Source of the DNA: Glandiceps talaboti
Taxonomy: Eukaryota > Hemichordata > Enteropneusta > Spengelidae
Assembly (NCBI RefSeq): GCF_964340395.1
Contig: NC_135557.1
Coordinates: forward strand, 10,609,960 to 10,673,959
Reading direction: 5' to 3'
DNA: 64,000 nucleotides
Part shown: positions 48,368-62,529 of the stretch, one piece after another
How positions within the stretch are numbered: the stretch's first letter is position 1
Layout: each line of letters begins with the position of its first letter
Translations under genes and position numbers: made by a program
The notes under the pieces: generated by a model
The model's input: only the letters and a program-made list of their open reading frames with translations
Told to the model about the DNA's origin: nothing
Databases searched by the model: none

Positions 48368-50902
48368 CATGGGCATCATGGAACAATAAAGCTGAGATTA
48401 TGGATATTTATAATCTAATAACAATAGTATGTAATACAAATACGCGTAAACAACGTATGTGCGTGAAACTGACAGGTAGGAAGTGAGCGGAAGATTGTGA
48501 CTGTATTTTTGCAATAAAGCTTACTGATGTGTATTTTCAGTGTTCACCTCCTTCCTTTGATGTAATAATGTTCAGATTCAACGAGAATATCAATACAAAC
48601 ACTTGAAACCCCAGAAAATCTAGTCTGTCTCACTGTAGAACAACACCATGTCCCCGTACCACCACCGTTATACGGTAGCTTCCTGGTTTACCTTACATCT
48701 ACGTTGGTGGCGCACTTTCAAAACGAAGCGCGAGCGCGAGCAGACGGTCGATATTTTGTTGCGTGAAGGACGAGGAAGCGCTCTCATATTCATATGAAGA
48801 CAGGGTATGAAATCGCTCACAAAAAGTCTGGGGACGTGCGTTACCAAAAGGGGGGAACAGGGGGGGGGGGGAAACACTTTTTACCCAGCATCACAAAGAA
48901 TTCACAGGGTAACCTAAATTAGTATTTTTCATTATATTTCGTATTGGGAGTACTCAAACCTTCATATGAATCAAAATATTGAAAAAAGGCAAAAATGACC
49001 CGAGAAGTGAAGCGAGACTAGACGAGACATAGCTTGGACAGCGATCTTGATGGGTGTACAAGGAGGTGCTGAGCTCTAAACAACTTCTTCAGCAACACCA
49101 CTCGGTTGAAATCTATTGAAACAATCAATCTTTATTACACTCACAATAACACCATCTAATCTGAGTACGGTACAATGAAAGGCAAGGGGGAAAAAGCCTT
49201 GTTTATGAAACAATACAGTAAAAATATATGCTGACTAGACAGATTATCATTTCACCTTGGCTTGTTTACTTTGCAGTAATATCTCAAAGAATTATCAATG
49301 AATTTACATGAAACTTAGTAGAAAGATTAATAATGTAAGGACCCAAGTATGTGTTTATTCACGATGGGATCTTGGTTACATTGTATGGTATGGTGCCAAC
49401 AAGTCTTGAAAACTATAAACAATGTAGCAGTTAGAGAGACGTCTTTCGAGAAACAATTTTGACCAGCTGTCCTTGATACATCTTTCTTTAGTCTATCAAG
49501 AAAACATACATCATTCATCACTGGTCAATAATAAATTGCATGATTTTTTAGGTTAGGTCATCGAATCAACTGCAATTTTTTCCATTTTATTTTAAAATAG
49601 TTCTGTGAAAAAAATAAACAAACACTAGTGCTACTGGAGGAAATATAGTGGAAGTAAAAGAAATATATTGACATGGGACATGCACAAGAGGAAATATTTA
49701 GCAAGATTTTATATAAATGTTGAAATAAAAAAAAATAATATTGATATTTATATAAAGGTTAGAACAAAAATTCTTCATATTGACATGTCACAATATAATG
49801 TGATTCTACTTATAATAACTGATCATGAGCCAAAAAAATCATGTTATGCTATATTATTTTTATATATGAATATAATAATTTCAATTTTAATTAGGCCATG
49901 ACAATTAATATTGTCCAGTATATTATGTACAGAACTGTTTTGTACCTGCAGAAACTTGCTGAGTAATATTTGTTGACAATGGCAATAAGCAAATGAAAAT
50001 ATAAATCGATTGCAAAGGTGCATATTTAGACCACAAAAATTATCAACTATGTGGACTCACTGGACAAGTGATAAGTTTTCATAATCTTCAATTCTTTTTT
50101 TCACCCCTTCAACCTGTCCTACTAATGTTCAGCTTGGTATAGGAAATGAATAGAGAAACACATGTAGGTTCTAAAAAAAACAAGCGTGCAATACTCCATG
50201 GATCTGCTACATGCAGGCTGCAAGAGAAACAAAAAAATATAATTGACAATAAACAAGAAATGGTCAGGCACTACTCAAAATGCTATGATTAAATAAAGTG
50301 AAAAAATACAATCAACACACACAATCAATACTGACATAACCTTTTTTTGCTAGAGCTGTTAATTTACAAAGATTTCACAATGTAGTGTTCTGATGCAGCC
50401 AGTGATGACACTAAATTAGATATTTTTACCACTGAAGAATATCATCGACAATTCAAATAAAATTACATCACAAATTACAAATAATGGCAAAAGTGATAAA
50501 CACATTTTTCTCAACAAGAGACATTTGACTGGTTTTGGTATGTAAATACAAAGTCTCAAATGTTGGGTGTGAAATCATCAAGGTTTTGAATAAAATAGGC
50601 CATTGCATGTTTGATATATGGCTTTACACAGACAGACCTTGGACACATTGAAATAGCACCCACCCCTTTTTTCAGGCATAGAACAAAAAAAAAAAATCTT
50701 TTTCAAATGTCAATTTATTTCAATGAATGACCTGCAATTGTACATGCCCAGTCATTTATGATTTACCAATTGAACCTTGCCCTTGTATTTTAGCAAGATA
50801 TATGGTAAATGTGTGAGAAAAATGGTAACATTTACAAACTTCATAACCTACATGTAGAGGCACAGGTAAAAGGAAGGAGACAGAGCTGTGGGAGTGTTGT
50901 TT

Positions 50903-51081
50903 CAGTGTTTTTTGTTAAGGGCGGTAAGTTGGCAAAATCTACCTGAGTTCCCCTTTCATTTTACCAGGATTCCCCATCCTACCACAATCCTTGTAAATAG
51001 TATATGGGGAAACTGCCAGTTTTACCAGATTTACTACTTCTTGAATTGTTACCAGGGTTCCAAACCCTTAGCAAACACACT
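50903..51081. mobile_element. hAT-like MITE copy 2 (nested)
   Basis: cagtgttttttgttaagggc at the left pairs with cccttagcaaacacact at the right. The interior matches 10908-11074 (ggcggtaagt, aaaatctacc, ttaccagg.ttcc). It sits inside the 5.3-kb element. Confidence 0.75.
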
Positions 51082-51472
51082 TTCCATTAGAAGAGTACAG
51101 GACAAATTTAGTTTCCTCAAGAATGCTGAAATGGGGATTTAATGGATGATGCAGCAAGGCACTGTCTCAGAAGTTGGATATTTTGGAGCAATCTATTTCG
51201 ATGAAATAAAATACAGCAAATCAAACTGTCAATTTATGATTAAATTAGGATTATGTTGCTTAATTGACACACACTATTACTTCAGACTTTCTAGGTGCAA
51301 GAAAACCTAGATTTATTCTTAGATATTTTTACACCAAATGTGATTTGTTTTTATTTATTATTATTATTATTTTTTTATTTTTTTTTTTGGGGGGGGGTTC
51401 ATAAACATTTGTGTAAAATTAACACTTCAAGATTGACTGAAAATAGCATTTTATAAAAAAATAAATAAATAA

Positions 51473-51786
51473 ATAAACAGTACTGAACTTTCTGAGAGTG
51501 AATTTTATTATGATCAACAACAAAATAAAGCTGACCCGAGGCACGCGCCCAGCGACTGCGGCCACCGATGCTTCGTACACATCAACAACGCCCAACAAAT
51601 GCAGCTGATGGAGATCGTGCAACACAATCCTCAGGACCATCAACCAGCCAGAACGCAGTCAATCAATTCCCACAGTTATGCGGAATGTTTTGAAAATACC
51701 CGTATTAGCGGTGGATCTTTCAATTTCACATTTCATGTCGCCGGAAACACCTCTGTCAAAGTTCTTGTCAGTGTATTTACATTATA
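51473..51786 (+). CDS. possible terminal exon, about 100 codons (uncertain)
   Basis: After aataaataaacag, a usable acceptor, one frame stays open through a locally GC-rich patch, reading DPRHAPSDCGHRCFVHI then NNAQQMQLMEIVQHN and ending ISGGSFNFTFHVAGN...VFTL with a TAA. The composition is more protein-like than its surroundings, which are AT-rich. No family recognised. It lies inside the 5.3-kb element and could be cargo or a remnant of an element-encoded protein. Confidence 0.25.
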
Positions 51787-52194
51787 AAACGCTGCAGACA
51801 ATCCGTAATCTTTTCCGATTCTGATGAAGACTAACTTTTATAATATTGTACATTTTGAAAGATTTTACTGAAGTACTATTATATAGGACACTAAGAATAC
51901 CACGCTGTTGAATTGTATCTGTTTCTACTACTAAAATAATCGTGTATGCATTTCTTCTGATCGGTTTTGTGAATGAATCACAGCGGAGCTAGCTAGCGAG
52001 AGCAGGTCAACACGTAATTTGCATATCAATACTTATTGTTGTTGACAACCAATCATCGCTCATAATTCACGTCTGTGACCTCTGCCTGACCTGAATGACA
52101 TGAGCTGGTGACCTGATACATATTCATGCGAATATGTTGTTCGCCCTTCCCCACCTGCATTTAATTGCGTTTTTGGTGTACATATGTAATAATA

Positions 52195-52380
52195 ACAGAA
52201 CCCCATGGCCTCGCAATGGACGGCAGGGCATACAGAAGTTATTTTCACTCGTGATTCGGTTTATTCTGCTGTATTTTCACTCGCTATCGCTCGTGAAAAT
52301 ACGCGGCAGAATAAACCGAATCACTCGTGAAAATAACTTCTGTACGCCCTACCGTCCATTGCGAGGCCATGGGGTTCTGT
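52195..52380. mobile_element. 186-bp near-perfect hairpin (foldback element)
   Basis: The left arm from acagaaccccatggcctcgc is inverted to the right end gcgaggccatggggttctgt. The arms, about 86 bases each, stay paired with only a few mismatches around a short loop (tcgctatcgctc). Very little decay implies recent origin or ongoing arm conversion. No flanking duplication identified. Confidence 0.9.
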
Positions 52381-53683
52381 CATAGTCTATAGCTGTTTAT
52401 TGTATGACAGAGAAAAGAAGCACTGAAAATAAACCTCATGAATGGAATGTACTGTTGCATGTTGCACACCAAAAATGCAACAATTAATACTTTTGACACA
52501 TACTAACAAGTATTTACAAAGTGTTTTACGTGACTGGAAACTTGCAAAAGGCGCGAAAATGAGAATGGCCTAAGTGTCTGTGTGAAGTTAAACCGGTAAA
52601 TTTATATCAGCCGATACATTTTCTGAACAGGCTCTAGTCGAGAGTGCAAAGTTACTTGCTTCACGCACGACCCCGGAACCTGTAATAAATTCACGACGAA
52701 CTTTTACTTGCATATTATAAAGTCACTGTCCCGGCACGACGTTCCGTCGGTTTTTCATAAACAAATGTTACAAATATTATTCGGGAAAACTTGACCATAA
52801 ACAAATATGCTGGATTACAAAATAACTAAGCAATGACTAGACTGAAAGCAACATTTTCAAAACTAATTTACTGCAACTACCACAACATGTTAGGCGTCGG
52901 CAAGACGTAATCAAACTCTGGAAACAAGACAGGTAAAAAAAATCACTGTAAACATTACCTTGTAAGTGAACTGCTCATATGTAATCACGCACGGTGACCA
53001 TTGTAATATATTGCCAATGATGAAGCAATGAAGGCATGTCAAAACAAACACATAGGTGTTACCGTGGGTTATACTTCCATGGCCTTACCAACTACTTGAA
53101 GATAAACAAAGCCGATCGCAACAAGGTCAAGGACGTACCACCATCGAGGCGAGATTGATCGAAACACACATGTGAACACAGCTATCGTACATTACGGCAA
53201 TGCCTGCTTTGCGACGAAACAGCAACACGCGGGGCTCTCTGCGAGTACCATGTTACGTTAATCGGTAACGCACGTATCCAGAAAATCGGCGTAGTTTTTC
53301 CTTTAAATTTTCATGGGTTATCGTTAAAATATGGACATTCTGGTTATAGAATATTTACTTGTAAGACAGTGTCGATGAATTGTGATTGTATTGCATACCC
53401 TGTCTATGTTGTAGTGTGCGGAGAAGGTGACATGAGCGAGCGCGTCCTCGCCCTTAGCAACCAATTGCAACAATGTATCATCCGACACTCGCTACAGAAG
53501 TGAGCCACCAACGTTCATTTTGACGATATATTTCTCGAACTCACACATCACATGCATTATTACATCAGAAATCTACCTCTACAATAGGAAAAACTGGGTT
53601 TTTTGTTTCGTTTTTAAATTCCATTTTCATTTTGTTATTTTATATATTCACAATCTTAGCTTTATTGTGCCATGATGCCCATG

Positions 53684-55100
53684 GTTCATGTACATGTCAG
53701 GCAAAAAAAAATATCATATAATCATAAGACTTTAATATGTAGTGCCACCAAGGACAGGTGTGTCCCTGTTTTTTGACCTGTACCTGTCAGTGACCTGACA
53801 ATATTGATTGGTTTACCAATCAGTTTTGGAACATTGTCAACGATTACTTTGACAAATAATGCGGATATTGTTATTACAAACAAGTACACCTTGTAGCAGT
53901 GTCCTTGTTATCCTTTGTATCTGGCACCAACATACTCAGGTGCAGGTAATACAGATCTCCTAATGCTGTACGTTTGGTCGGTTGCCAACATTGTTATTAA
54001 ATACTAAACATTACAGTTACAAGGGGTACGTAACCAGGTCAACACAAATCCGTGGATTTTAATTAGAACAAAAACAAATAGTTACCTGATATGGAGACAG
54101 TCAGCCAGACAAACATGCGTGCATGCATGCAGACGGAAATGCCGACTGACTGTAGGAGATAGACAGGCAGACAGACTGACTGACTGACTTACTGAATGAC
54201 TGACTGACTGACTTGTAGACAGACACAGGCAGACATAGAGACAATCCGAGAAACAGTCAAAATATTAGCTGAGATTAAAAGACGGCGATGGGCATATAGA
54301 GATATAAACGAGACAGAAAGCAAAGTCAGATAGAAAGAATTTTTTAATTCTTTTTAATTTTTAATTTTTAATTTTTTTTTTTTGGGGGGGTGTTAAGGAA
54401 ATACATCCTGGTGAATGTAACAAGATACATATTAACATAGACCTGTAGGCAAGAGACAAAAAGGTCTGACAGACAGAAATGATGAATAAAAATGAGTTGA
54501 CTTAGACAAAGAATATAGTGTCGCCAAAATACTATACTCAATTGCGTCACAATTTATAGTTTTGCGTCTTGATTTAGAGAAAAATCATAAGAAATCTGAT
54601 GAAACACCAGATGTGTCTTTTAAATGTAAGGGGTTAATCATACCATTGTTACCAAGTTTGTACCGGAATTTAATTTGATATTTTATTTGCTTCTCTTGAT
54701 CCATGCTTTATTTATTTAGGTGGTGATGTGATGAGCTGTTTGATTAGGCTAAACTAACTTGGTCCTTTGCCAACCATTGTTCAATAAAGAGAAGTACGAT
54801 TACGTTTGTGGATGTACCATGAAACTATCCTTACAAGACCCTAGGTAAACTATCACGTGATGAGTAGAATTTACGTCATATCTATTTTTAAAACAAATCA
54901 CTGACAAAACAACACCTAACAGTTAGTCGTATTATTCATGGCGGCTTGAAATCATAAAAAGCAAAGAAAAGAATTGCACTACTTCGTTAATCAGACGCAC
55001 TCTCACTTAATCTGTATATTAAACAGACAAAGAGCCATCATTATATCTTGGGGAGCGGTGAGTTTTTACGGCCGGGGTGGGCCGGTGACTTCTTGTTCGT
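53684..55100. repeat. macrosatellite unit E, right part
   Basis: Continues unit E after the target duplication: gttcatgtacatgtcaggca, the 220-base segment missing from unit A, then the common landmarks through gggccggtgacttcttgttc. Confidence 0.85.
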
Positions 55101-55103
55101 GTT

Positions 55104-55225
55104 GTACTTAATAGTCACCCCCCCCCCTTGCGATTCATCAAAAAAAAACAAACTAATCAACCCCTCTGACTATTAAATAAGAAAACACTGACCCCTCCCC
55201 CACCAATATATTTTGAATGTCAGGC
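55104..55225. repeat. first part of the block shared with 40026-40480
   Basis: Carries ccccccttgcgattcatcaa, acccctctgac and ccaatatattttgaatgtca. The remainder of the block is displaced to 56133. Confidence 0.7.
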
Positions 55226-56132
<907 letters not shown>

Positions 56133-56522
56133 TGACTACTGTCCGATTCTAATAGCAACGTACACTTCATCTATGTCTAGGCGTTTGATACAGTTAGTTT
56201 ACAGCTGTTAAAAACCGTACAGAGCGGACCGTATATCGTTGGCTTCACTATTTGTACATCGGTGATGGTATCCAAATCTTCTTTACCAAATTTGAATTTA
56301 ATTTCGCCACAATTATAGAATACTGTTTAATTATAAGGTTTTATGAGGAATTTACTGGAGCCACTGTTGAATATCGTCGGCGTCCGCCATGCTCAGATAA
56401 CTATAGCGTATGTTTTGTTCAGGATGTCAAGTTTTGCAACACGCTCAACATGCAACAGAGGAAAAGTTGTCTAAATTCTCCGCAACTGACCATATTTCGG
56501 CAAAGTTTGATGCTTTGTGACA
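56133..56522. repeat. second part of the block shared with 40026-40480
   Basis: Begins gtccgattctaatagcaacg and runs to tttgtgacacgtaa, where it joins unit F directly. Confidence 0.75.
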
Positions 56523-57477
56523 CGTAATACAGGTCTCCTAATGCTGTACGTTTGGTCGATTGCCAACATTGTTATTAAATACTAAACATTACAGTTACAA
56601 GGGGTACGTAACCAGGTCAACACAAATCCGTGGATTTTAATTAGAACAAAAACAAATAGTTACCTGGTATTGAGACAGCCACCCAGACAAACATGCGTGC
56701 ATGCATGCTGACAGCAATACCGACTGACTGCAGGAAATAGATAGGCACACAGACTGACTGACTGACTGACTGACTGACTTGTAGACAGACACAGGCAGAC
56801 ATAGAGACAATCCGACAAACAGTCAAAATATTAGCTGAGATTAAAAGACGGCGATAGGCATATAGAGATGTAAACGAGACAGAAAGGGGGGGGGGTAAGG
56901 AGATACATCCTGGTGAATGTAACAAGATACATGTTAACAGAGACCTAGGCAAGAGACAAAAAGATCTGACAGACAGAAATGGTGAATAAAAATGAGTTGA
57001 CTTAGACAAAGAATATAGTGTCGCCAAAATACTATACTCAATTGCGTCACAATTTATAGTTTTGCGTCTTGATTTAGAGAAAAATCATAAGAAATCTGAT
57101 GAAACACCAGATGTGTCTTTTTAAATGTAAGGGGTTAATCATACCTTTGTTACCAAGTTTGTACCGGAATGTGATTTGATATATTACTTCATTATTTCTC
57201 TTGAATCCCTGCTTTATTTATTTAGGTGGTGATGTGATGAGCTGTTTGATTAGACTAAACCAACTTGGTCCTTTGCCAACCATTGTTCAATAAAGAGAAG
57301 TACGATTACGTTTGTGGATGTACCATGAAACTATCCTTACAAGACCCTAGGTAAACTATCACGTGATGAGTAGAATCTACGTCATATCTATTTTTAACAC
57401 AAATCACTGACAACTCTACTAAAAACAGTTAGTCGTACTATTCATGATGGTTTGAAATCATAAATGGCAAATAGCAT
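56523..57477. repeat. macrosatellite unit F (partial)
   Basis: Starts within the unit at gtaatacaggtctcctaatg and carries the downstream landmarks to aatcataaatggcaaatagc. The pure T/G patch is reduced compared with other units. Confidence 0.85.
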
Positions 57478-57539
57478 GGCGTGTCAATGTTTTGCCACGA
57501 TGTCACTGCACGACTGGTCACTTATCACCATTCAACTGG

Positions 57540-58760
57540 GTTGTCTCATTACATCATTTTATATGTTCTGAAGTGTGCTTATAACACATGTGCCTGTCTG
57601 CAACCGGACAGTATTGATTAGTTGACCGAACGAAGTCAACGATTACTTTGACAAACAATGCGGATATTGTTATTGCAAACACAAGTACACCTTGTAACGT
57701 TCTCCTTGTTACCCTTTGTAACCGGCACCTACGTACTCGGGTGCACGTAATACAGGTCTCCTAATGTTGTACGTTTGATTGATTGCTAGCATTGCTATTA
57801 AATGCTAAGTATTACAATTACAATGGGTACGTAACCAGGTCAACACAAATCTGTGGATTTTATTGAGAACAAAAACAAATAGTTACCTGATATGATGACA
57901 TACATGCGTGCATGCATGCAGACGGAAATACCGACAGACAGCAAGTGAGAGACCAACTGACTTCTAAACAGACACAGGCAGACATATAGACAAACCGACA
58001 AACAGACAAAATATTAGCTGAGATTAAAAGAGGGCGATGGGCATATAAAGATACAAGCGAGACAGAAAGCAATGCGAGATAGAGAGATATTTTCTTTCTT
58101 TTCTTGTTTTGTTAGTGGGATGGGGGGGGGGGGTTAAGGAGATACACCCTGGTGAATGTGATAAGTTACATGTTAAGAGAGACCTGCAGGCAAGATACAG
58201 AAAAAAGTCTGACAGACAGAAATGAATAATAATAGAGAGTTGACTTAGACAAAGAATATGGTGTCGCCAAAATACTATGATACTCAATTGCGTCACATTT
58301 TATAGTTTTGCGTCTTGATTTAGAGAAAAATCATGAGAAATCTGATGAAACGCCAGATGTGTCTTTTAAATGTAAGGGGTTAATCATACCTTTGTTACCA
58401 AGTTTGTACCGGAATTTAATTTGATATTTTATTTGATTATTTCTCTTGAATCCATGCTTTATTTATTTAGGTGGTGATGTGATGAGCTGTTTGATTAGAC
58501 TAAACCAACTTGGTCCTTTGCCAACCATTGTTCAATAAAGAGAAGTACGATTACGTTTGTGGATGTACCATGAAGCTATGCTTACAAGACCCTAGGTAAA
58601 CTATCACATGATGAGTATAATCTACGTCATATCTATTTTTAACACAAATCACTGACAACTCTACTAAAAACAGTTAGTCGTACTATTCATGGTGGTCTGA
58701 AATCATAAATGGCAAATGACATATTCATACTAATTTGTTAATCAGACGTACACACACTGA
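57540..58760. repeat. macrosatellite unit G (partial)
   Basis: Covers tatatgttctgaagtg through gacgtacacacactgagtct, with the usual landmarks. The (GACT)n patch is nearly lost and the conserved short minus-strand frame is shortened. Confidence 0.85.
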
Positions 58761-59094
58761 GTCTGTGAAGTAAATATATAAAACCAACAAATAGCCGCCG
58801 TTATCTAGTAAACTAGGTGACTATTGATTTAGAGGGAATGGTAAAACAGTACGTAGACATTACACATGTATGTTATTGCTAAGCAACATGTATCTAGGGA
58901 ATGTGTCTGTTTATGAAACAATGCTCAATGGAAACCATTTCTGATGAGACAATACCTTTAGTACAATGCGTTCTATGTCTGTCGTTATCACATGATTGTG
59001 TAAATAAAGTACAATACTGCTAAATGTCTTAAGTAAGAAACGAGGGTATGAAATGTATTGTTTTTCCTTGTTTTGTCCTAACGGACAGCCCGTC

Positions 59095-59300
59095 CATTAG
59101 GCGAACTTTGTATTTTGTGTGCTTCATGAATAATCACCCCGATGAAAATTTAGTAACCACGACTTTTTCGACGACGAGTACACGTCGCCGTTATCAAGTT
59201 TTAAGTGTGTCATCCCGAGACAGTTCCCTGTCTCTAGTGGGTCTCGAACCCAACACCTCCCGACTACCAATCTTGAGTTCTAAGTATGTCAGAGGGAGGC
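59095..59300 (-). mobile_element. candidate tRNA-derived SINE fragment
   Basis: The minus strand contains GGTTCGAGACCC, a B-box match, preceded by ttggtagtcgggaggtg and followed by a GC-richer body (gatgacacacttaaaacttg, cggcgacgtgtactcgtcgt). The A-box is not convincing. Confidence 0.35.
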
Positions 59301-59344
59301 GGCATTACAAGTTTGTTTCATTGAAACAATAGTTTTCAAAAATA

Positions 59345-59715
59345 AAAACAATTCAAACGATAAATTCAAATAAAATACCCAATCTACGTAACCTATTTTC
59401 TGAGGCCATGTTATTGGAAACACACAATTTTGGTATGGTATGTAAACATGTCATCAGTCGATATACCCAAGGTGTTGAATAGTCAAAACGTTAGACATTT
59501 GCATTAATAATTTGGTAACCATGTATAGTAACCGTTATGCATTGGCACGGACAGCGATAGCATGGTAAGAGGGTGGGAATTGAGGGGGGGGGGACATATA
59601 CATACATAATTGGGAAGAAAATTACTGAATAAGAAACAACAAACGAGAAATTAATAGCGAATTCCTCGCAAGAACATTAACATACACGTTATTCAGTATA
59701 CCTTATACCATATGT
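59345..59715. repeat. array end relic (unit H)
   Basis: Matches 47395-47620 (ggccatgttattggaaac, tatgtaaacatg, atatacccaaggt) and then a decayed unit piece (cgcaagaacattaacataca, gttattcagtatacc). It marks the distal edge of the array. Confidence 0.6.
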
Positions 59716-59884
59716 TATATCCAGGGAACCTTCAGTATTCACTAGGGGGAGGGCCGGAGGTATCGGGGGGTTGGGGGTTGGTCACATTTTACAAACCTGT
59801 TCTTGTGAGGAGGGTCAGATTTTGCATTATAATTTTTGGGGAGGGTCACATATTACAATCCGTAGTTTTGTGACCAAATTGAAG

Positions 59885-60112
59885 ATTCAATTATTGTTAA
59901 TTTGTTTTGTGTGTTTTGATATGTAAAAGTGAGAAGAGCACTCAACATTCATTTTTACTAGTATTTTACATACCCAATACAAAAATAAAAATACATATAT
60001 TGTAAGAAAATTGTTTAATAAAACGATGCATTTTGTTTGAGTGTGCCATCGCACTTTATCACTCACTCTGTCCGTGAATGTTGTTGTTAAATTATGATGA
60101 TGATGGTAGCAG

Positions 60113-60156
<44 letters not shown>

Positions 60157-60271
60157 ATGATTTAGTTTTGAATGTCATAGAGAAGACGGACAGTGATACA
60201 TGTACTGACTCAAGTAGTACCAACGAGTCAGATTAGAGTGACACTGATAATGGCAATACTGAAGGTGAAGG

Positions 60272-60314
<43 letters not shown>

Positions 60315-60350
60315 AATGATATCAGAGAACCTTTAGAAGTGACCAGATCA
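59885..60350 (+). repeat. GAT-rich relic, copy 2
   Basis: Fuller copy of 21190-21550. Between its two (GAT)n blocks lies agaagacggacagtgataca, absent from the other copy. Reading + gives an acidic, Asp- and Ser-rich stretch (EKTDSDT, NTEGEGDDDD, IREPLEVTRSD) with stops, suggesting a decayed protein-coding source. Confidence 0.7.
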
Positions 60351-61470
60351 GACCGACAAACAGATAAACAATTAGTACCGCGTACCTAATGTAGATATTT
60401 TTTGATACTTTAACGACGTCCCCTACATCCAGTTCTCTAATGAGATGATTTTCATTCTTCAACAAGACTACCTGGATAGTTAATCGGGATCGAGTTCAAC
60501 ATTTTGTAAACTATGAAGCCCTTTCTCATCCGATCTCTGTAAGTTCGCGAGTACGAAAGAATCAGATCACTTTCGATTAGAAATCAATAATTGGGAATTA
60601 GAATGTTCCATTTGGTTCATTTCAGTGACATTTTATATTTAGAAAGTAGTGTGCTGTAGGTAAAAGACACGAGACAGGATGTGTTTACATGTAAACGTGG
60701 CTCTGAATTCATATGCTACGAGGTTCGACCAGCCTGAGGGACGTATAAACTTCATCCTTCTATTTTTTATCGTCATTATAAACCCCTTCACTTTTTTATT
60801 TTCCTGACATGCAATTTTGAAATTACTTTTATTATATTTTAGGGCGGCATTTGTTACGTCGGAGCAGCATGTGTCTTTCATGGCTGAAGTCACTGAGGTT
60901 TGACGAGGGACATGGCTTAAAATTAATGCCGTCGCGCGTACATTTTGCTGCAAAGTAATAATAGCTCAGAATATTTCTATCATTTTCATAATTATGATTA
61001 AAATTGGTAAAAGTCATACTGCATTCATAAAAAAAAAAAAAAAAATTCTTGACCAGATTTAAGATTTAAATCAGTTGTATCATTGGGGACAAATTACGCA
61101 AGCTTCAATGGTGTCATAAACACAGGTTTTAGGCATGGATGTTACAAAAATTACTCAAAAGGAGCAGTGATTGATGATTTAAATAGTTTCAGCATTGGAA
61201 TGTTTGAATGTAAATTTGTCGGTGTCGACATGCAACAACGTCTTGATATTACATTAGTAACAACACTTACAAGTTACAGAAGACGCGTAATGTATACTGT
61301 TCTAAAAGGTCAACCAAGACTTGCATGGCATGTTACCGATGTTTACATTATTACTTTTAATTACTTTTAAACAGTAAACGCCAAAGGAGTTCTAAGTTCT
61401 AGAAATGTTTACATGTTAGCGAGGGGATTGTTTTGACAAGTTCACACTGAAGAAAAATGTTTCATAGAAG

Positions 61471-61473
<3 letters not shown>
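60351..61473. other. no supported gene
   Basis: Open frames at 60639-60953 (minus) and 61083-61370 (plus, no ATG start) lack recognisable domains or splice signals. A run of A lies near 61030. Confidence 0.4.

Positions 61474-61565
<92 letters not shown>
61474..61565. repeat. (TA)n microsatellite
   Basis: About 90 bases of pure TA. Confidence 0.97.
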
Positions 61566-61567
<2 letters not shown>

Positions 61568-62366
61568 CAATTCCTCTAGCACGCTGATAACAATCATGCA
61601 AGTGTTTCAAAAAGTTACATACTAAAGTTTAAATTGGATAACTTGAAAAAATATTAGCGATATCAATGCCACTTTGATTAATAGGAAGAATGTATTAATA
61701 TTCCTAATAAAATCATACAATATTTCATGGCTACAGATATACACCCATCAGGATGATAAGTATTTAATCATCTTCTTACAAAGTTGTTCTACAGATTTGT
61801 CAACCTTGCTAAAATGAAGGAAAGAGACTTGTAACAAGGAATTCAATAAAGAGAAGAGAAACAAAGTTGTAGAGAGACTGACAGGACAGAAAGGACAGAG
61901 AATAGAACTGAACAAAATACAGATTTTTTTCCCTTGCCCTCCCCTTACTTTATTTCGCCCGCCTGGCTATTCCACTGGAGATGAGAAACCAAAAAAAGGT
62001 CACCCTTAGACTCTCACAAATTGAATGCTGAATTAAGTATGTACAGATAAAGTTGTGAAAGGGTGCCTTCAAACGTCAGCCTGCATAGCAAATAGCAAAT
62101 ATGAGCAAGCATAGCTAATATATGCTCAAACAGATACATTTTATTGACAATAGGACCAAAAGGCACCATTCGTCTAAATTGTCTCTCACACAATGCTTTA
62201 TAATTATATAATATTTAAACCTCTTCACTTGTAATAATAATAATTAAATAATAGTACATGATAATAATAATAATAGTAATAATCGGGTTTACTCTAATAT
62301 TAACCACCCTACCTGGGGTAGTTTTGTATGCTGAGTTCAAAAAAGGGGGTCATTTTATGAACATCT

Positions 62367-62380
62367 GTTGCCATGGTAAC
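62367..62380. promoter_or_regulatory. X-box palindrome GTTGCCATGGTAAC
   Basis: A perfect match to the RFX-factor X-box (GTnnCCnnnGnAAC-type). In unit 1 of the duplication. Confidence 0.5.
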
Positions 62381-62529
62381 CAAAATCACCATAACATGTT
62401 AATCATTTTTCCAAAAATTGACATAAAACATTGAAAAAAAAGATAATACAGTGAAAAAATGTCCTTGTATTAGACATGTATGAGTTAGTGCTACCTGGTG
62501 TAACATAAATTGTATAAAATTGGATGGCT

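Larger units (their letters stand above)
48368..53683. mobile_element. 5.3-kb DNA transposon-like element with inverted ends and 7-bp target duplication
   Basis: The left end catgggcatcatggaacaat is inverted at the right (reverse strand catgggcatcatggcacaat), with similarity for about 40 bp and patchy sub-terminal matches for several hundred more (gatgtaataatg, acgttggtggc.cactt, acagggtatg). gttcatg flanks both sides (48361-48367 and 53684-53690), and the other array units have a single gttcatgta at this spot, so the pre-insertion site is known. No transposase-like frame is visible. A CATG start with a 7-8 bp duplication would fit P-like or hAT-like elements, but the superfamily is unassigned. 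It carries a nested hAT-like MITE (50903) and a perfect hairpin (52195). Confidence 0.8.

Noticed and set aside
60639-60953. 104-codon minus-strand frame
   Set aside because: No domain, no conserved motif, no gene context.
61083-61370. 95-codon plus-strand frame
   Set aside because: Lacks an ATG start, no recognised domain, no supporting splice sites.
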